From contig NZ_JAKJPO010000015.1 of the NCBI RefSeq assembly GCF_021725675.1, positions 57,802 to 121,801 of the forward strand: a DNA stretch of 64,000 nt, in the 5' to 3' direction. Positions 48,747 to 57,078 of the stretch are shown one piece after another; position 1 is the stretch's first letter; each line of letters begins with the position of its first letter. The notes beneath the pieces were generated by a model that saw nothing but the letters and a program-made list of their open reading frames with translations, was not told where the DNA came from and ran no database searches. This stretch comes from Marilutibacter chinensis (GTDB lineage Bacteria; Pseudomonadota; Gammaproteobacteria; Xanthomonadales; Xanthomonadaceae). The position numbers and the translations under genes were made by a program.

Positions 48747-49024
48747 GTGCCCGTCGCCTTGGATCGATTGGCCCTCCAGTAGTCGGAATTTCGTGTTTTA
48801 GTAGAATATGGCTGCAGTTTCGGCGAATTTGTCGGTATCTTGCTGGCGAAGTTGCAGGAAGGTCGAACCCTTTAACGACAGCTTAATCGGATCCGGGGTA
48901 GTCTTGCCTGACCGCAGCTCTGCCGGTTCCAAGTCAGTCGGCTGGATACAGCGGGTTACGGTATCGGGGCAGTACCCTTTGCATTGTTGGCCCAGGTGCG
49001 GCGATCCCGCCCCTGGGCTTTTTC
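48747..49024 (+). ncRNA. candidate small RNA or leader ending in an intrinsic terminator
   Basis: This gene-free stretch is distinctly AT-richer than its neighbours. TAGAAT at 48802-48807 could be a -10 box. The region ends in the terminator at 48989-49024, which is 130 bases before the response regulator gene and downstream of no convincing coding frame. A transcript of roughly 200 nt is implied. It may be an independent small RNA or an attenuated leader of the two-component operon; sequence alone does not separate these. Confidence 0.4.
48989..49024 (+). terminator. strong intrinsic terminator
   Basis: GCCCAGG pairs with CCTGGGC, with an inner GCGG/CCGC stem, and a TTTTTCTT run follows immediately. 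It is the clearest intrinsic terminator in the window. Confidence 0.8.
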
Positions 49025-49154
49025 TTGCCGCGGCGTTCGCGGACGGCTCTGGCAGAATCGGCGCTGAGCGGTGACCGACAGTCGCGGAACCGGATGCCAG
49101 CGGCGCCTGTCCAAATCCTGTTGCCACCGATACCCCACATTGAAGGAAGGCGTG

Positions 49155-49838
49155 ATGCGCATACTTGTGATCGAGGACAATCAGGACATCGCCGCCAATC
49201 TTGGCGACTTCCTGGAAGATCGCGGCCATACCGTCGACTTCGCTGCCGACGGCATCACCGGGCTGCACCTGGCCGTCGTCCACGACTTCGACGCGATCGT
49301 GCTCGATCTCAACCTGCCCGGGATGGACGGCCTGGAGGTCTGCCGCAAGCTGCGCAACGAGGCCCGCAAGCAGACGCCGGTGCTGATGCTGACCGCACGC
49401 GACAGCCTCGAAAACAAGCTGTCCGGCTTCGACTCCGGTGCCGACGACTACCTGATCAAGCCGTTCGCGCTGCAGGAGGTCGAGGTGCGGCTGAACGCGC
49501 TGGCGCGGCGCGGCCGCGGCGTGCAGACCCGCGTGCTCAACGTCGCCGACCTGGAATACAACCTGGACACCTTGGAAGTGCGTCGCCAGGGCAAGCTGCT
49601 GCAGTTGAACCCGACCGCGCTGAAGATCCTGCAGGCGCTGATGGAGGCCTCGCCGGCCGTGGTGACGCGGCAGGAACTGGAGACCCGGGTGTGGGGCGAG
49701 GAGCTGCCCGACTCCGACAGCCTGCGCGTGCACATCCACGGCCTGCGCGCGGTCGCCGACAAGCCCTTCGAGACGCCGCTGATCCAGACCCGCCATGGCA
49801 TCGGTTACCGCATCGCACCGCCCGATGACCGAGGCTGA
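49155..49838 (+). CDS. OmpR/PhoP-family response regulator
   Basis: A 227-residue transcription factor. The receiver domain has the acidic pair in VIEDNQD, phosphoacceptor Asp51 in IVLDLNLPG, Thr in LMLTARD and Lys in DDYLIKPF. The C-terminal winged helix shows LNPTALKILQALM and TRQELETRVWGEELPDSDSL-RVHI, ending in TRHGIGYRIA. ATG 49155 is supported by GAAGGAAGG and the typical MRILVIEDN start. It overlaps the downstream kinase gene by 14 bases. A terminator-bearing leader lies upstream. The stimulus is not evident. Confidence 0.95.
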   Translation: MRILVIEDNQDIAANLGDFLEDRGHTVDFAADGITGLHLAVVHDFDAIVLDLNLPGMDGLEVCRKLRNEARKQTPVLMLTARDSLENKLSGFDSGADDYLIKPFALQEVEVRLNALARRGRGVQTRVLNVADLEYNLDTLEVRRQGKLLQLNPTALKILQALMEASPAVVTRQELETRVWGEELPDSDSLRVHIHGLRAVADKPFETPLIQTRHGIGYRIAPPDDRG

Positions 49839-51159
49839 AGCAGCGCCCCGGCGCCTGCGCCGCCGCCGGCGGTTCCGGCGCCAGCTCCGCAGCCGCATCA
49901 TCCTGGCCTTCGTCCTGCTCGGTTTCGGGCTGACCGCGCTGTTCGCGTGGGCGACCAACTACACCCGCACCCGGGTCGAGAACCAGTTGGTCGAAGACGT
50001 GATGAACAGCAACATCGACGCCTACGCGGACAAGTACTACTCCGCGCCGGGACAGACCCCTGGCATCGATTTCCAGCAGATGGTCGGGCGTGTGGTCAAG
50101 CGCGAGAACTTCGAGACGCTGCGCTACGAGCAGCCGGACTGGTACGAGCTCGGCGACGGCATCCACAACATCTCCGGCACCAATCCCGACGGTTCGCCGT
50201 TCGCCTACAAGCTGGCGGTGCGCAAGACGCCCAACGAATGGTTTTTTCTCGCCTACGACATGACCCAGTCGGTCAGGGGCGAGAAGCAGTTCAACCGCGC
50301 GATCTATGGCTCGGTGCTGGTGTTCACGCTGTTGTCGCTGCTGGTCGGCTGGTGGGCGGCCTCGCGGGTGATGAGCCCGGTGTCCGAACTGGCCACGCGG
50401 CTGAAGGAATCGGGCAGCAGCTCGCGGCCCGACCAGCTCGCCAGCCACTTCCCGGACGACGAGGTCGGCCAGCTGGCCGAGGCGCTGGACGACTATTCCG
50501 CGCGCCTGACCGACGTGGTCCAGCGCGACCGCGAGTTCAACGCCGACGTCAGCCACGAGCTGCGCACACCGCTGGCAGTGGTCAAGGGTGCGGTCGAACT
50601 GCTGCTGTCGGCGCCCGATCTCGACGACAAGACCCGCAGCCGGCTGTTGCGGATCCAGCGCGCCGAGGCGCAGTGCACCGACCTGATCAGCGCGCTGCTG
50701 CTGCTCTCGCGCAACGAGCGCGGCCACGGGGCCACCGACGTCGGCAGGCTCGCCGAACAGCTGCTCGATGCCCACCGCGCGCAGATCGCCGGCAAGCCGC
50801 TGGAGCTGCGGATCGAGGGGCGCTCGGAGCTGGTCGTGGACGCCCCGGAGGCGGCGGTCTCGGTCGCGCTCGGCAACCTGATCGGCAATGCGGTCAAATA
50901 CACCAAGCGCGGCGAAGTGATCGTCCGCCTGCTGCCGGAGTCGGTCGAGGTGATCGATTCCGGTCCCGGCCTGAGCGCGGAAGATGCGGCCAAGCTGTTC
51001 GAGCGCGGCTACCGCGGCACCCATGCCGGCCACTCGCAGGGCGGCGGCATCGGCCTGTCGATCGTGAGGCGGCTGTGCGACCTCTACGGCTGGAGCGTCC
51101 GGGTCACCCCCGGCGAGGTCGAGGGCGTGGTCGCGACGCTAAGCTTCCACACCCGCTAG
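49825..51159 (+). CDS. membrane sensor histidine kinase, partner of the OmpR-type regulator
   Basis: A 444-residue kinase with a basic N-terminus, first membrane helix near residues 25-45, a periplasmic sensing region of ~130 residues (DVMNSNIDAYADKYYSAPGQ), and second helix near residues 168-188. HAMP-like linker and dimerisation helices carry the phosphorylatable His in DVSHELRTPLAVVKG. The ATP-binding domain has LGNLIGNAVKYTKRG (N box), VIDSGPGLS (G1) and GGGIGLSIVRRL (G2). ATG 49825, within the regulator's 3' end, gives MTEAEAAP; overlap implies coupling. The ligand is unknown. Confidence 0.94.
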   Translation: MTEAEAAPRRLRRRRRFRRQLRSRIILAFVLLGFGLTALFAWATNYTRTRVENQLVEDVMNSNIDAYADKYYSAPGQTPGIDFQQMVGRVVKRENFETLRYEQPDWYELGDGIHNISGTNPDGSPFAYKLAVRKTPNEWFFLAYDMTQSVRGEKQFNRAIYGSVLVFTLLSLLVGWWAASRVMSPVSELATRLKESGSSSRPDQLASHFPDDEVGQLAEALDDYSARLTDVVQRDREFNADVSHELRTPLAVVKGAVELLLSAPDLDDKTRSRLLRIQRAEAQCTDLISALLLLSRNERGHGATDVGRLAEQLLDAHRAQIAGKPLELRIEGRSELVVDAPEAAVSVALGNLIGNAVKYTKRGEVIVRLLPESVEVIDSGPGLSAEDAAKLFERGYRGTHAGHSQGGGIGLSIVRRLCDLYGWSVRVTPGEVEGVVATLSFHTR

Positions 51160-51163
51160 CCCC

Positions 51164-51397
51164 GTAGGAGGGGTGTAGGAGCAGCGTAAGCCGCGATCCC
51201 CCGGCTGTGCCCGTGAGTCCCCAAAGCCTGCGGCGCGACCGCAACCTCTGGCTCCCCGCCGTCGCGTTTCCATCTCCCACTCGCGCCCACGCGAATCGCC
51301 TCCCGACCCAGGGTGGTGCGCGCCGATATCGCAGGAGCGGCTCAGCCGCGATCGAGCCGTCCCATGAAAGCTCCATCGCGGCTTGCGCCGCTCCTAC
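51164..51397. repeat. composite REP-bounded element, copy 2
   Basis: This resembles 40004-40241: REP arm GTAGGAG...GCGTAAGCCGCGAT on the left, inverted arm GCGGCTTGCGCCGCTCCTAC on the right, and similar interior patches (GGCTGTGC, TCCCCAAAG, GCGAATCGCC). An extra REP half (GCAGGAGCGGCTCAGCCGCG) lies near 51331. It fills the gap between the convergent kinase and ilvE genes. Confidence 0.7.
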
Positions 51398-51428
51398 CGT
51401 AGCTCCCGTGATCGGAGAAGACCTCGGC

Positions 51429-52349
51429 CTACAGGGCCTCCAGCCAGCCGTGGCGGTCGGGGGTGCGGCCGTCGAACAGTCCGAAGAACAGTTCCTGCAG
51501 CCTGCGGGTCACCGGGCCAGGCCTGCCGGTGCCGACCTGGCGACCGTCGACGGAGCGGATCGGGGTGATCTCGGCGGCGGTGCCGCACATGAACAACTCG
51601 TCGCACAGGTACAGGTACTCGCGCGGCAGGTCGCGTTCAACCACCTCGATGCCGTGGTCGTGGGCCAGGGTGATCAGGCTGTTGCGGGTGATGCCGTTGA
51701 GCAGCGCGGCACTGACCGGGGTCGTGTGCAGCGCGCCGTCGAAGACCAGGAACAGGTTCTCGCCGGCGCCCTCGCTGAGCAGGCCGGTCGACGCCAGCGC
51801 GATGCCCTCGCCGAAGCCCAGGCGCCGCGCCTCGCGCGCGATCAGCTGGCCCGACAGGTAGTTGCCGCCGGCCTTGGCGCCGGCCGGAATGGTGTTGGGG
51901 GCGAAGCGCTGCCAGCTCGACACGCAGGCGTCGATGCCGGTCTCCAGCGCTTCATCGCCCAGGTACGGCCCCATGAACCAGGTCGCGACCGCCATCTCGA
52001 TCGGCGTTTCCGCCGACAGTCCGAAGCCGCCCAGACCGCGCCACGCGAACGGCCGCAGGTAGGCGCGGCTCAGGCCGTTGCGGCGGATCACCTCGCGGCA
52101 GGCGGCGTTGATCGTGTCCAGGTCGTACGGCAACGCCATGTCGTAGATCCGGGCCGACGCATACAGCCGCTTGTTGTGGTCGGTGAGGCGGAAGATCGCC
52201 GGGCCGTCGGGGGTCTCGTAGCAGCGGATGCCTTCGAACACCGACGAACCGTAGTGCAGACCGTGGGCCATGATGTGCGTGGTCGCGTCCTGCCAGCGCT
52301 TGATGTCGCCGTTGTGCCAGATCCAGTCGGGGTACTGCATTGCGGGCAT
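51429..52349 (-). CDS. ilvE: branched-chain amino acid aminotransferase
   Basis: A ~306-residue PLP-dependent fold-type IV transaminase acting on valine, leucine and isoleucine. It opens QYPDWIWHNGDIKRW and shows HGLHYGSSVFEGIRCYET, YLRPFAWRGLGG, the PLP-lysine region IPAGAKAGGNYLSGQL, and LLSEGAGENLFLV. The C-terminal block GTAAEITPIRSVDGRQVG is complete. ATG 52349 (MPAMQYPDW) or 52340 (MQYPDW) are near-equivalent starts. It converges on the kinase gene across the REP element. Confidence 0.96.
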   Translation of the reverse strand: MPAMQYPDWIWHNGDIKRWQDATTHIMAHGLHYGSSVFEGIRCYETPDGPAIFRLTDHNKRLYASARIYDMALPYDLDTINAACREVIRRNGLSRAYLRPFAWRGLGGFGLSAETPIEMAVATWFMGPYLGDEALETGIDACVSSWQRFAPNTIPAGAKAGGNYLSGQLIAREARRLGFGEGIALASTGLLSEGAGENLFLVFDGALHTTPVSAALLNGITRNSLITLAHDHGIEVVERDLPREYLYLCDELFMCGTAAEITPIRSVDGRQVGTGRPGPVTRRLQELFFGLFDGRTPDRHGWLEAL

Positions 52350-52422
52350 CCGAAGTCGGGAAAACTCGCCCATTCTGCCGCGTGCCGCGACCGTGCCCAA
52401 GTGTCTGCATGCGGCGGCCGGC

Positions 52423-53178
52423 TCAGTCGCGCAGCCACCAGCAGCCGAAGTGGCGGGTCAGGCCGAAAACCGTGCTGGACGGGGTGCTGCCGTCGGACAG
52501 GGTCTGCTCGATCCGCAGCGCGACCGGGCGTTGCGGCGGAGGCGTGGATGTCGGCGAAGGCTCCGGCGGGGCGGGCGAGGCCGGCGGTGGGTCTGCCGAC
52601 GGCGGAGGCTCCGGATCGGACGGCAGCGGACGGCCCCAGTCGGTCCAGTCGCCGGTCGTCGCCGGCGATGGCGATGACGTGTCGCCGGCAGCACCGCGCT
52701 CCGCCATCGAGGCCGGCACGGGCGTGGGCAGGGGCATGGGATCCGGTGGCGCCGGCATTATCGGCACGAAGCCTATCAGCGGTCGATGGACCAGCCGGTC
52801 GAGCCGCTCGATCACCGCGTAACCGCTGCTGGAGGACATCCCGGCCCAGTGATACAGCCCGGCCAGGCGGTTGGCGTCCTGGCTGTCGAAGGCCAGCCCC
52901 AGTTCGAACACCAGCTCGTCGATGCTGCGCATGCAGCGCGGACGGTACAGGCCGGAGCGGCCGGTCGACGCGCCGGCATCCGGACGCCGGGACACGCTGT
53001 CGACGTCCTCGCAGCGACGGTCGGTGAACACGCTGGTGCCGTCGGCCGCGGTGCAGCGCCGGATCTGGCCGGCCGCGGGCGCCGGCAGCGCGAGCAGGGC
53101 GCCGACAGCCAGCAGCCCGGTCAGCACGGGCGCCGCGTGCTGGGAGCGGAGAGCGGCGGACGGGCGCGGCGATGGCAT
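52423..53178 (-). CDS. secreted DUF4124-type protein with Pro-rich tail
   Basis: A 251-residue protein. A signal peptide (VLTGLLAVGALLALPAPAAG) precedes a DUF4124-like motif IRRCTAADGTSVFTDRRC with a likely disulfide. A second part (RPRCMRSIDELVFELGLAFD, AGLYHWAGMSSSSGYAVIERL) follows. Residues ~140-215 are a low-complexity Pro/Ser/Glu stretch, and the chain ends GLTRHFGCWWLRD. DUF4124 domains are common in proteobacterial envelope proteins of unknown role. It may be co-oriented with metF but has its own gap of 76 bases. Confidence 0.82.
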   Translation of the reverse strand: MPSPRPSAALRSQHAAPVLTGLLAVGALLALPAPAAGQIRRCTAADGTSVFTDRRCEDVDSVSRRPDAGASTGRSGLYRPRCMRSIDELVFELGLAFDSQDANRLAGLYHWAGMSSSSGYAVIERLDRLVHRPLIGFVPIMPAPPDPMPLPTPVPASMAERGAAGDTSSPSPATTGDWTDWGRPLPSDPEPPPSADPPPASPAPPEPSPTSTPPPQRPVALRIEQTLSDGSTPSSTVFGLTRHFGCWWLRD

Positions 53179-53254
53179 CCCGCGAGCCTAACGCCGTGGC
53201 GCCCGTCGCGGGTAATACGGAGGTCGGGTTTTCGGCAGCGCTCCGGGACCGCGT

Positions 53255-54079
53255 TCAGGCCAGCCGTTCGATGACGCTCTGGGTCGGCCGGGCCATGTTG
53301 AGGGTGTAGAAGTGCAGCGACGGCGCACCTCCATCGATCAAACGCTGGCACAACTGGGCGACCACGTCGGCACCGAACGCGCGCACGCTGGCCGCGTCGT
53401 CGCCGTAGGCCAGCATCCGCTGCGCGATCCAGCGCGGGATCTCGGCGCCGCACATCTCGGAGAAACGGCGGATCTGGCTGAAATTCGAGATCGGCATGAT
53501 GCCCGGCACGATCGGGATGCCGACGCCGGCCGCCCGCACGTCGTCGACGAAACGGAAGTAGGCATCCGAGTTGTAGAAGTACTGGGTGATCGCGCCGTCC
53601 GCGCCCGCATCGACCTTGCGCTTGAAGTGGGCCAGGTCGGCGTGCGCGTCGCGCGCCTGCGGGTGGGTCTCGGGATAGGCGGCGACCTCGACGTGGAAGT
53701 GGTCGCCGGTCTCGGCGCGGATGAACTCGACCAGCTCGCTCGCGTAACGCAGGTCGCCGGGACTGACCATGCCCGAAGGCAGGTCGCCGCGCAGCGTGAC
53801 CAGGCGTCGCGCGCCCATTGCCTTGTACAGCTTCAGCAGGCCACGGATCTCCTCGCGCGAACCGCCCATGCAGGTGATGTGCGGTGCGGCGCTGTAGCCG
53901 TAACCGCTCGCCAGGCGCTGGATCGCTTCCGGGGTATGGCTGAGGGTCGATCCGCCGGCGCCGAAGGTCACGCTTACGTACTCCGGTGCATGGGCCTTGA
54001 GCTTGGCCGCGGTGCGGTCGAGTTGCGTGCGCTGCTCATCGGTCTTGGGCGGATAGAACTCGAAGCTGATCGGGATCAT
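53255..54079 (-). CDS. metF: 5,10-methylenetetrahydrofolate reductase
   Basis: A 274-residue flavoenzyme that makes 5-methyltetrahydrofolate for methionine synthesis. It starts ISFEFYPPKTDEQRTQL, with the proton-donor Glu in SFEF. Further signatures are VSVTFGAGGSTL, HITCMGGSREEI, LVTLRGDLPSG, VEVAAYPETHPQA, and KRKVDAGADGAITQYFYN with IPIVPGIMPI. The length is typical for bacterial MetF. A short leader with TATAAT and an overlapping palindrome lies directly upstream. No metE or metH gene is adjacent. Confidence 0.97.
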   Translation of the reverse strand: MIPISFEFYPPKTDEQRTQLDRTAAKLKAHAPEYVSVTFGAGGSTLSHTPEAIQRLASGYGYSAAPHITCMGGSREEIRGLLKLYKAMGARRLVTLRGDLPSGMVSPGDLRYASELVEFIRAETGDHFHVEVAAYPETHPQARDAHADLAHFKRKVDAGADGAITQYFYNSDAYFRFVDDVRAAGVGIPIVPGIMPISNFSQIRRFSEMCGAEIPRWIAQRMLAYGDDAASVRAFGADVVAQLCQRLIDGGAPSLHFYTLNMARPTQSVIERLA

Positions 54080-54108
54080 GGGCCGGCCGGGGCGGTGGTT
54101 TCCGCGGA

Positions 54109-54139
54109 ATTATATCGCTTCATCGCGATAAATATTCAA
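54109..54139 (-). promoter_or_regulatory. metF promoter with palindromic operator candidate
   Basis: On the minus strand TTGAAT (54134-54139) and TATAAT (54109-54114) are separated by 19 bases. The spacer contains the inverted repeat TATCGC-N6-GCGATA (plus strand 54113-54130), abutting the -10 box as a repressor site would. SahR-type or MetR/MetJ-like regulators of methionine genes are possibilities; which one is not determinable here. Confidence 0.5.
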
Positions 54140-54267
54140 ATACGGGGCGCGGTGGGCCGTCCGTCCCGGCCGCCGGTCGTCCGGCCAGGCGGCCGTTCCT
54201 CATTTTTTGTCCCCGGTCGCAGTGGCGATGCCCATGCTGGATGCCACTCCACTTCGAGGAATGCGAC

Positions 54268-55197
54268 ATGTCCAGTTCGTCCCCGTTCTGCAAGCCGGTA
54301 TCGCGCTGGATCGCGATCGCCGTCGCCATCATGGCCGCGATCGGTTCCGGTCAGTCGAAGGCCGATACGCACGGCTTCCGCGACATCCGTGTCGAGGTCG
54401 TCGGCGAAGGCCGGCCGGTGTTGATGATTCCCGGCCTCAACAGCGCCGGCGAAACCTGGACCGAGACCTGTGCCGCGCTGCAGGCCGACCATGTGCAATG
54501 CCACATCGTGACCCTGCCGGGCTTTGCCGGCCAGCCGGCGATCGGGCAGGTGGCGGAGGGCGACTGGCTGGATGCCATGCGCGATCGCCTGCTCGACTAC
54601 GTCGAGGTCCGCAAGCTGGAGCGCCCGGTGGTGATGGGGCACAGCCTGGGCGGCTTCGTCGCGCTGCAGATGGCGGTCGAACGGCCCGCGGCGTTCGATC
54701 GCGTGATCGTGGTGGACGCGCTCGCCTTCCTCGGCGCGGTGCAGAACCCGGCGGCCACCGCCGAGTCGTCCCGGCCGATGGCCGAGGCGATGCGTACCCG
54801 CATGCGGGAGCAGGACGAGGCCGCCTACCGGGCCGGCATCGTCAACGCCGTGCAGGGGATGACCCGGGATCCGCGGCGGGTCGACACCCTGGTCGCCTGG
54901 GGCGAGGCCAGCGACCGTGCGACCACCGCGCAGGCGATGTACGAAATGCTGACCCTCGATCTGCGCGGGCGGCTCGGCGAAGTCCGCGTGCCGACCCTGG
55001 TGCTGGGCTCATGGGCAGCGTACGCCCGCTTCGGGGCGACCCGGGATTCGGTCGAACAGACCTTCAAGACGCAGTACGCGGAGCTGGACGGCGCGCGCAT
55101 CGAGCTCAGCGATGACGGCTACCATTTCCTGATGTGGGACGATCCGCAATGGCTGCAGGCGCAGGTGCGCGACTTCCTGCCCGCCGCGGGGCGGTAG
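54268..55197 (+). CDS. exported alpha/beta hydrolase
   Basis: A 309-residue esterase-like enzyme. A signal peptide (WIAIAVAIMAAIGSGQSKA) indicates export. The hydrolase core shows VLMIPGLNSAGETW (oxyanion region), the nucleophile elbow VVMGHSLGGFVAL with serine in GHSLG, an acidic residue near PTLVLGSWAAY, and the catalytic histidine near DDGYHFLMWDDPQWL. ATG 54268 is supported by GAGGA eight bases upstream. It precedes the LytS-type kinase by 38 bases, so the three genes to 57010 may share a transcript. The substrate is unknown. Confidence 0.92.
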   Translation: MSSSSPFCKPVSRWIAIAVAIMAAIGSGQSKADTHGFRDIRVEVVGEGRPVLMIPGLNSAGETWTETCAALQADHVQCHIVTLPGFAGQPAIGQVAEGDWLDAMRDRLLDYVEVRKLERPVVMGHSLGGFVALQMAVERPAAFDRVIVVDALAFLGAVQNPAATAESSRPMAEAMRTRMREQDEAAYRAGIVNAVQGMTRDPRRVDTLVAWGEASDRATTAQAMYEMLTLDLRGRLGEVRVPTLVLGSWAAYARFGATRDSVEQTFKTQYAELDGARIELSDDGYHFLMWDDPQWLQAQVRDFLPAAGR

Positions 55198-55235
55198 TTC
55201 ATTCCATCCGCGCCGCCATCCTTCCGGGGAATGCA

Positions 55236-56279
55236 ATGACCCGTACCGATCTGCGCTTCGCCCTGCTCAACCTGCTGCCGGCGATGGCCTACGCCGGATT
55301 CATCCTCGGCCTGCAGGCATTGGCCGCAGGAGGCCGGATCATCCCGCTGGTGGCGTGGCTGGCGGGAGCGCTCGGCGCCGGTCTGTGGCTGTTGACCGGC
55401 GTGGTGCGCTGGCTGGCACTGCGCAATGGCTGGTTCGCGCTGGCCCCGCTCGCGTTGGTGTGGCGGCTGGTGGTGGCAGTAGTGCTGGGAGGATTCCTGC
55501 TGCAACTGGCGGCACGCAGCGTGCTGGTGCTGGCCGATGCGCTGGGCTGGGTCGGTTTGCCTGCCGGAGATGCCTATGGCCCGCGTGCGATGCTGCTCTA
55601 CACCGTGCAGACCAGCCTGATCCTGGGCTTGTGGCTGGCCCTGTGGAGCGGCTGGCAGCTGCTGTCGCAGCGCCGGCAGAGCGAACTCGCGCGGCTGCGG
55701 GCCGAGTCGCAGCGCAGCGTGCTGGAGCTGGACGCACTGCGCGCGCGGCTCAATCCGCACTTCGTGTTCAACGCCCTCAACAACGTGCGGGCGCTGATCA
55801 ACGAGGAGCCGGCGCGGGCGCGCGAGGCGGTCACCCGCCTGTCCAACATCCTGCGTCACGCGCTGGAGCACAGCCAGCGCGAATCGGTCGCGTTCGTCGA
55901 AGAGCTGGCGGTGGTGGACGACTACCTGGCGGTGGAAAGCCTGCATTACGAGGACCGCCTGCGCGTGCATCGCGACATCGCCGGCGCCGCGCTCGACGCG
56001 CAGCTGCCACCGATGCTGTTGCAGCTGCTGGTGGAGAACGCGATCAGGCACGGCATCGCGACCGTGCCGGGTGGCGGCGACCTGGGAGTTTCCGCCTGGC
56101 GGCACGACGACCGCCTGATGATCGAGGTCAGCAACCCGGGGCGGCTGGACGCCTCGGCCGGCGGCCATGGGGTCGGCCTCGCCTACCTGCGCACGCGGCT
56201 CGCGCGCGAGCCCGGCAACCGTTTCGAACTGCAGCAGAACGGTCCGCGCGTGCTGGCGCGGCTGGAGATCGCGCAATGA
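55236..56279 (+). CDS. LytS-type sensor histidine kinase
   Basis: A 347-residue membrane kinase of the His_kinase (LytS/AlgZ-like) class. Four hydrophobic helices lie within residues ~5-140. The kinase core carries LNPHFVFNALNNVRALI with the phosphorylated histidine in NPHF, ILRHALEHSQRESV, and the ATPase domain LLQLLVENAIRHGI and GHGVGLAYLRTRLAR. It overlaps the LytTR regulator gene (ATGA). The pair resembles AlgZ/AlgR-type systems of gammaproteobacteria, though no alginate or pilus genes adjoin it. The signal is unknown. Confidence 0.93.
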   Translation: MTRTDLRFALLNLLPAMAYAGFILGLQALAAGGRIIPLVAWLAGALGAGLWLLTGVVRWLALRNGWFALAPLALVWRLVVAVVLGGFLLQLAARSVLVLADALGWVGLPAGDAYGPRAMLLYTVQTSLILGLWLALWSGWQLLSQRRQSELARLRAESQRSVLELDALRARLNPHFVFNALNNVRALINEEPARAREAVTRLSNILRHALEHSQRESVAFVEELAVVDDYLAVESLHYEDRLRVHRDIAGAALDAQLPPMLLQLLVENAIRHGIATVPGGGDLGVSAWRHDDRLMIEVSNPGRLDASAGGHGVGLAYLRTRLAREPGNRFELQQNGPRVLARLEIAQ

Positions 56280-57010
56280 CCGCAACGCTGCGCACGCTGA
56301 TCGTCGACGACACCCGGCTGGCGCGACAGGAGCTGCGCACGCTGCTGGCCGCGCACCACGAGGTCGAGGTGGTCGGCGAGGCCGACGACGTGCCGGCCGC
56401 GCGTGCGGCGGTGGAGCGGCTGCTGCCGGATCTGTTGCTGCTCGACATCCAGATGCCGTCCGGTTCCGGCTTCGACCTGCTGGACGCGCTCGAAACGGCG
56501 CCCGCGGTCGTGTTCACCACCGCCTACGACCGTTACGCGCTGCAGGCCTTTGCCGCGAACGCCCTCGACTACCTGCTCAAGCCGGTCGACCCGACGCGCC
56601 TGGGCGAGGCGCTGGCGCGGGTCCGTGAGCGACTGGCGCAGCGCGGAGCGGCTCCGGCGCCGGAACGGCCGTTTCTCGGTGCCGGCGACCAGGTGTTCCT
56701 GCGCGATGGTGAGCGCTGCTGGTTCGTTACTTTGGACGAGGTCAGCCGGATCGTGGTCGACGGCAACTACGCCAGCGTCCGGTTCAGCGAGCACAAGGCC
56801 ACGATCGCGCGCAGCCTGAGCGCGCTGGAAGCGCGGCTGGATCCGGCACTGTTCTTCCGTGCCAACCGCAACACCCTGGTCAACCTGCGGATGGTGCGGA
56901 AGATCGACCTGGCGGTCGGCGACGGCTACGAACTGACCCTGCGCGATGGCAGCGTAGTTGAAGTGTCGAGACGGCAGGCGCGGGAACTGCGCGAGCGGCT
57001 GGCGCTGTAG
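56276..57010 (+). CDS. LytTR-family response regulator
   Basis: A 244-residue regulator. The receiver has the acidic pocket in IVDDTRL, phosphoacceptor Asp57 in LLLLDIQMP, and Lys in DYLLKPVDP. The C-terminal LytTR DNA-binding domain includes VDGNYASVRFSEHKATIARSL, ARLDPALFFRANRNTLVNLR and EVSRRQARELRERL. The start overlaps the kinase stop, so stoichiometry is probably coupled. Targets usually carry paired direct repeats; none stood out in the immediate flanks. Confidence 0.95.
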   Translation: MTATLRTLIVDDTRLARQELRTLLAAHHEVEVVGEADDVPAARAAVERLLPDLLLLDIQMPSGSGFDLLDALETAPAVVFTTAYDRYALQAFAANALDYLLKPVDPTRLGEALARVRERLAQRGAAPAPERPFLGAGDQVFLRDGERCWFVTLDEVSRIVVDGNYASVRFSEHKATIARSLSALEARLDPALFFRANRNTLVNLRMVRKIDLAVGDGYELTLRDGSVVEVSRRQARELRERLAL

Positions 57011-57078
57011 GGCGCGCGCCGGGCGGTATCCTGTGCAACGGTTCCGCCTGCACGTCCATCGGCATCTTCCAGCGCCCA

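Noticed and set aside
48808..49074. An 88-codon plus-strand frame in the gap before the response regulator
   Set aside because: It runs straight through the intrinsic terminator and lacks a ribosome-binding site; the region looks untranslated.
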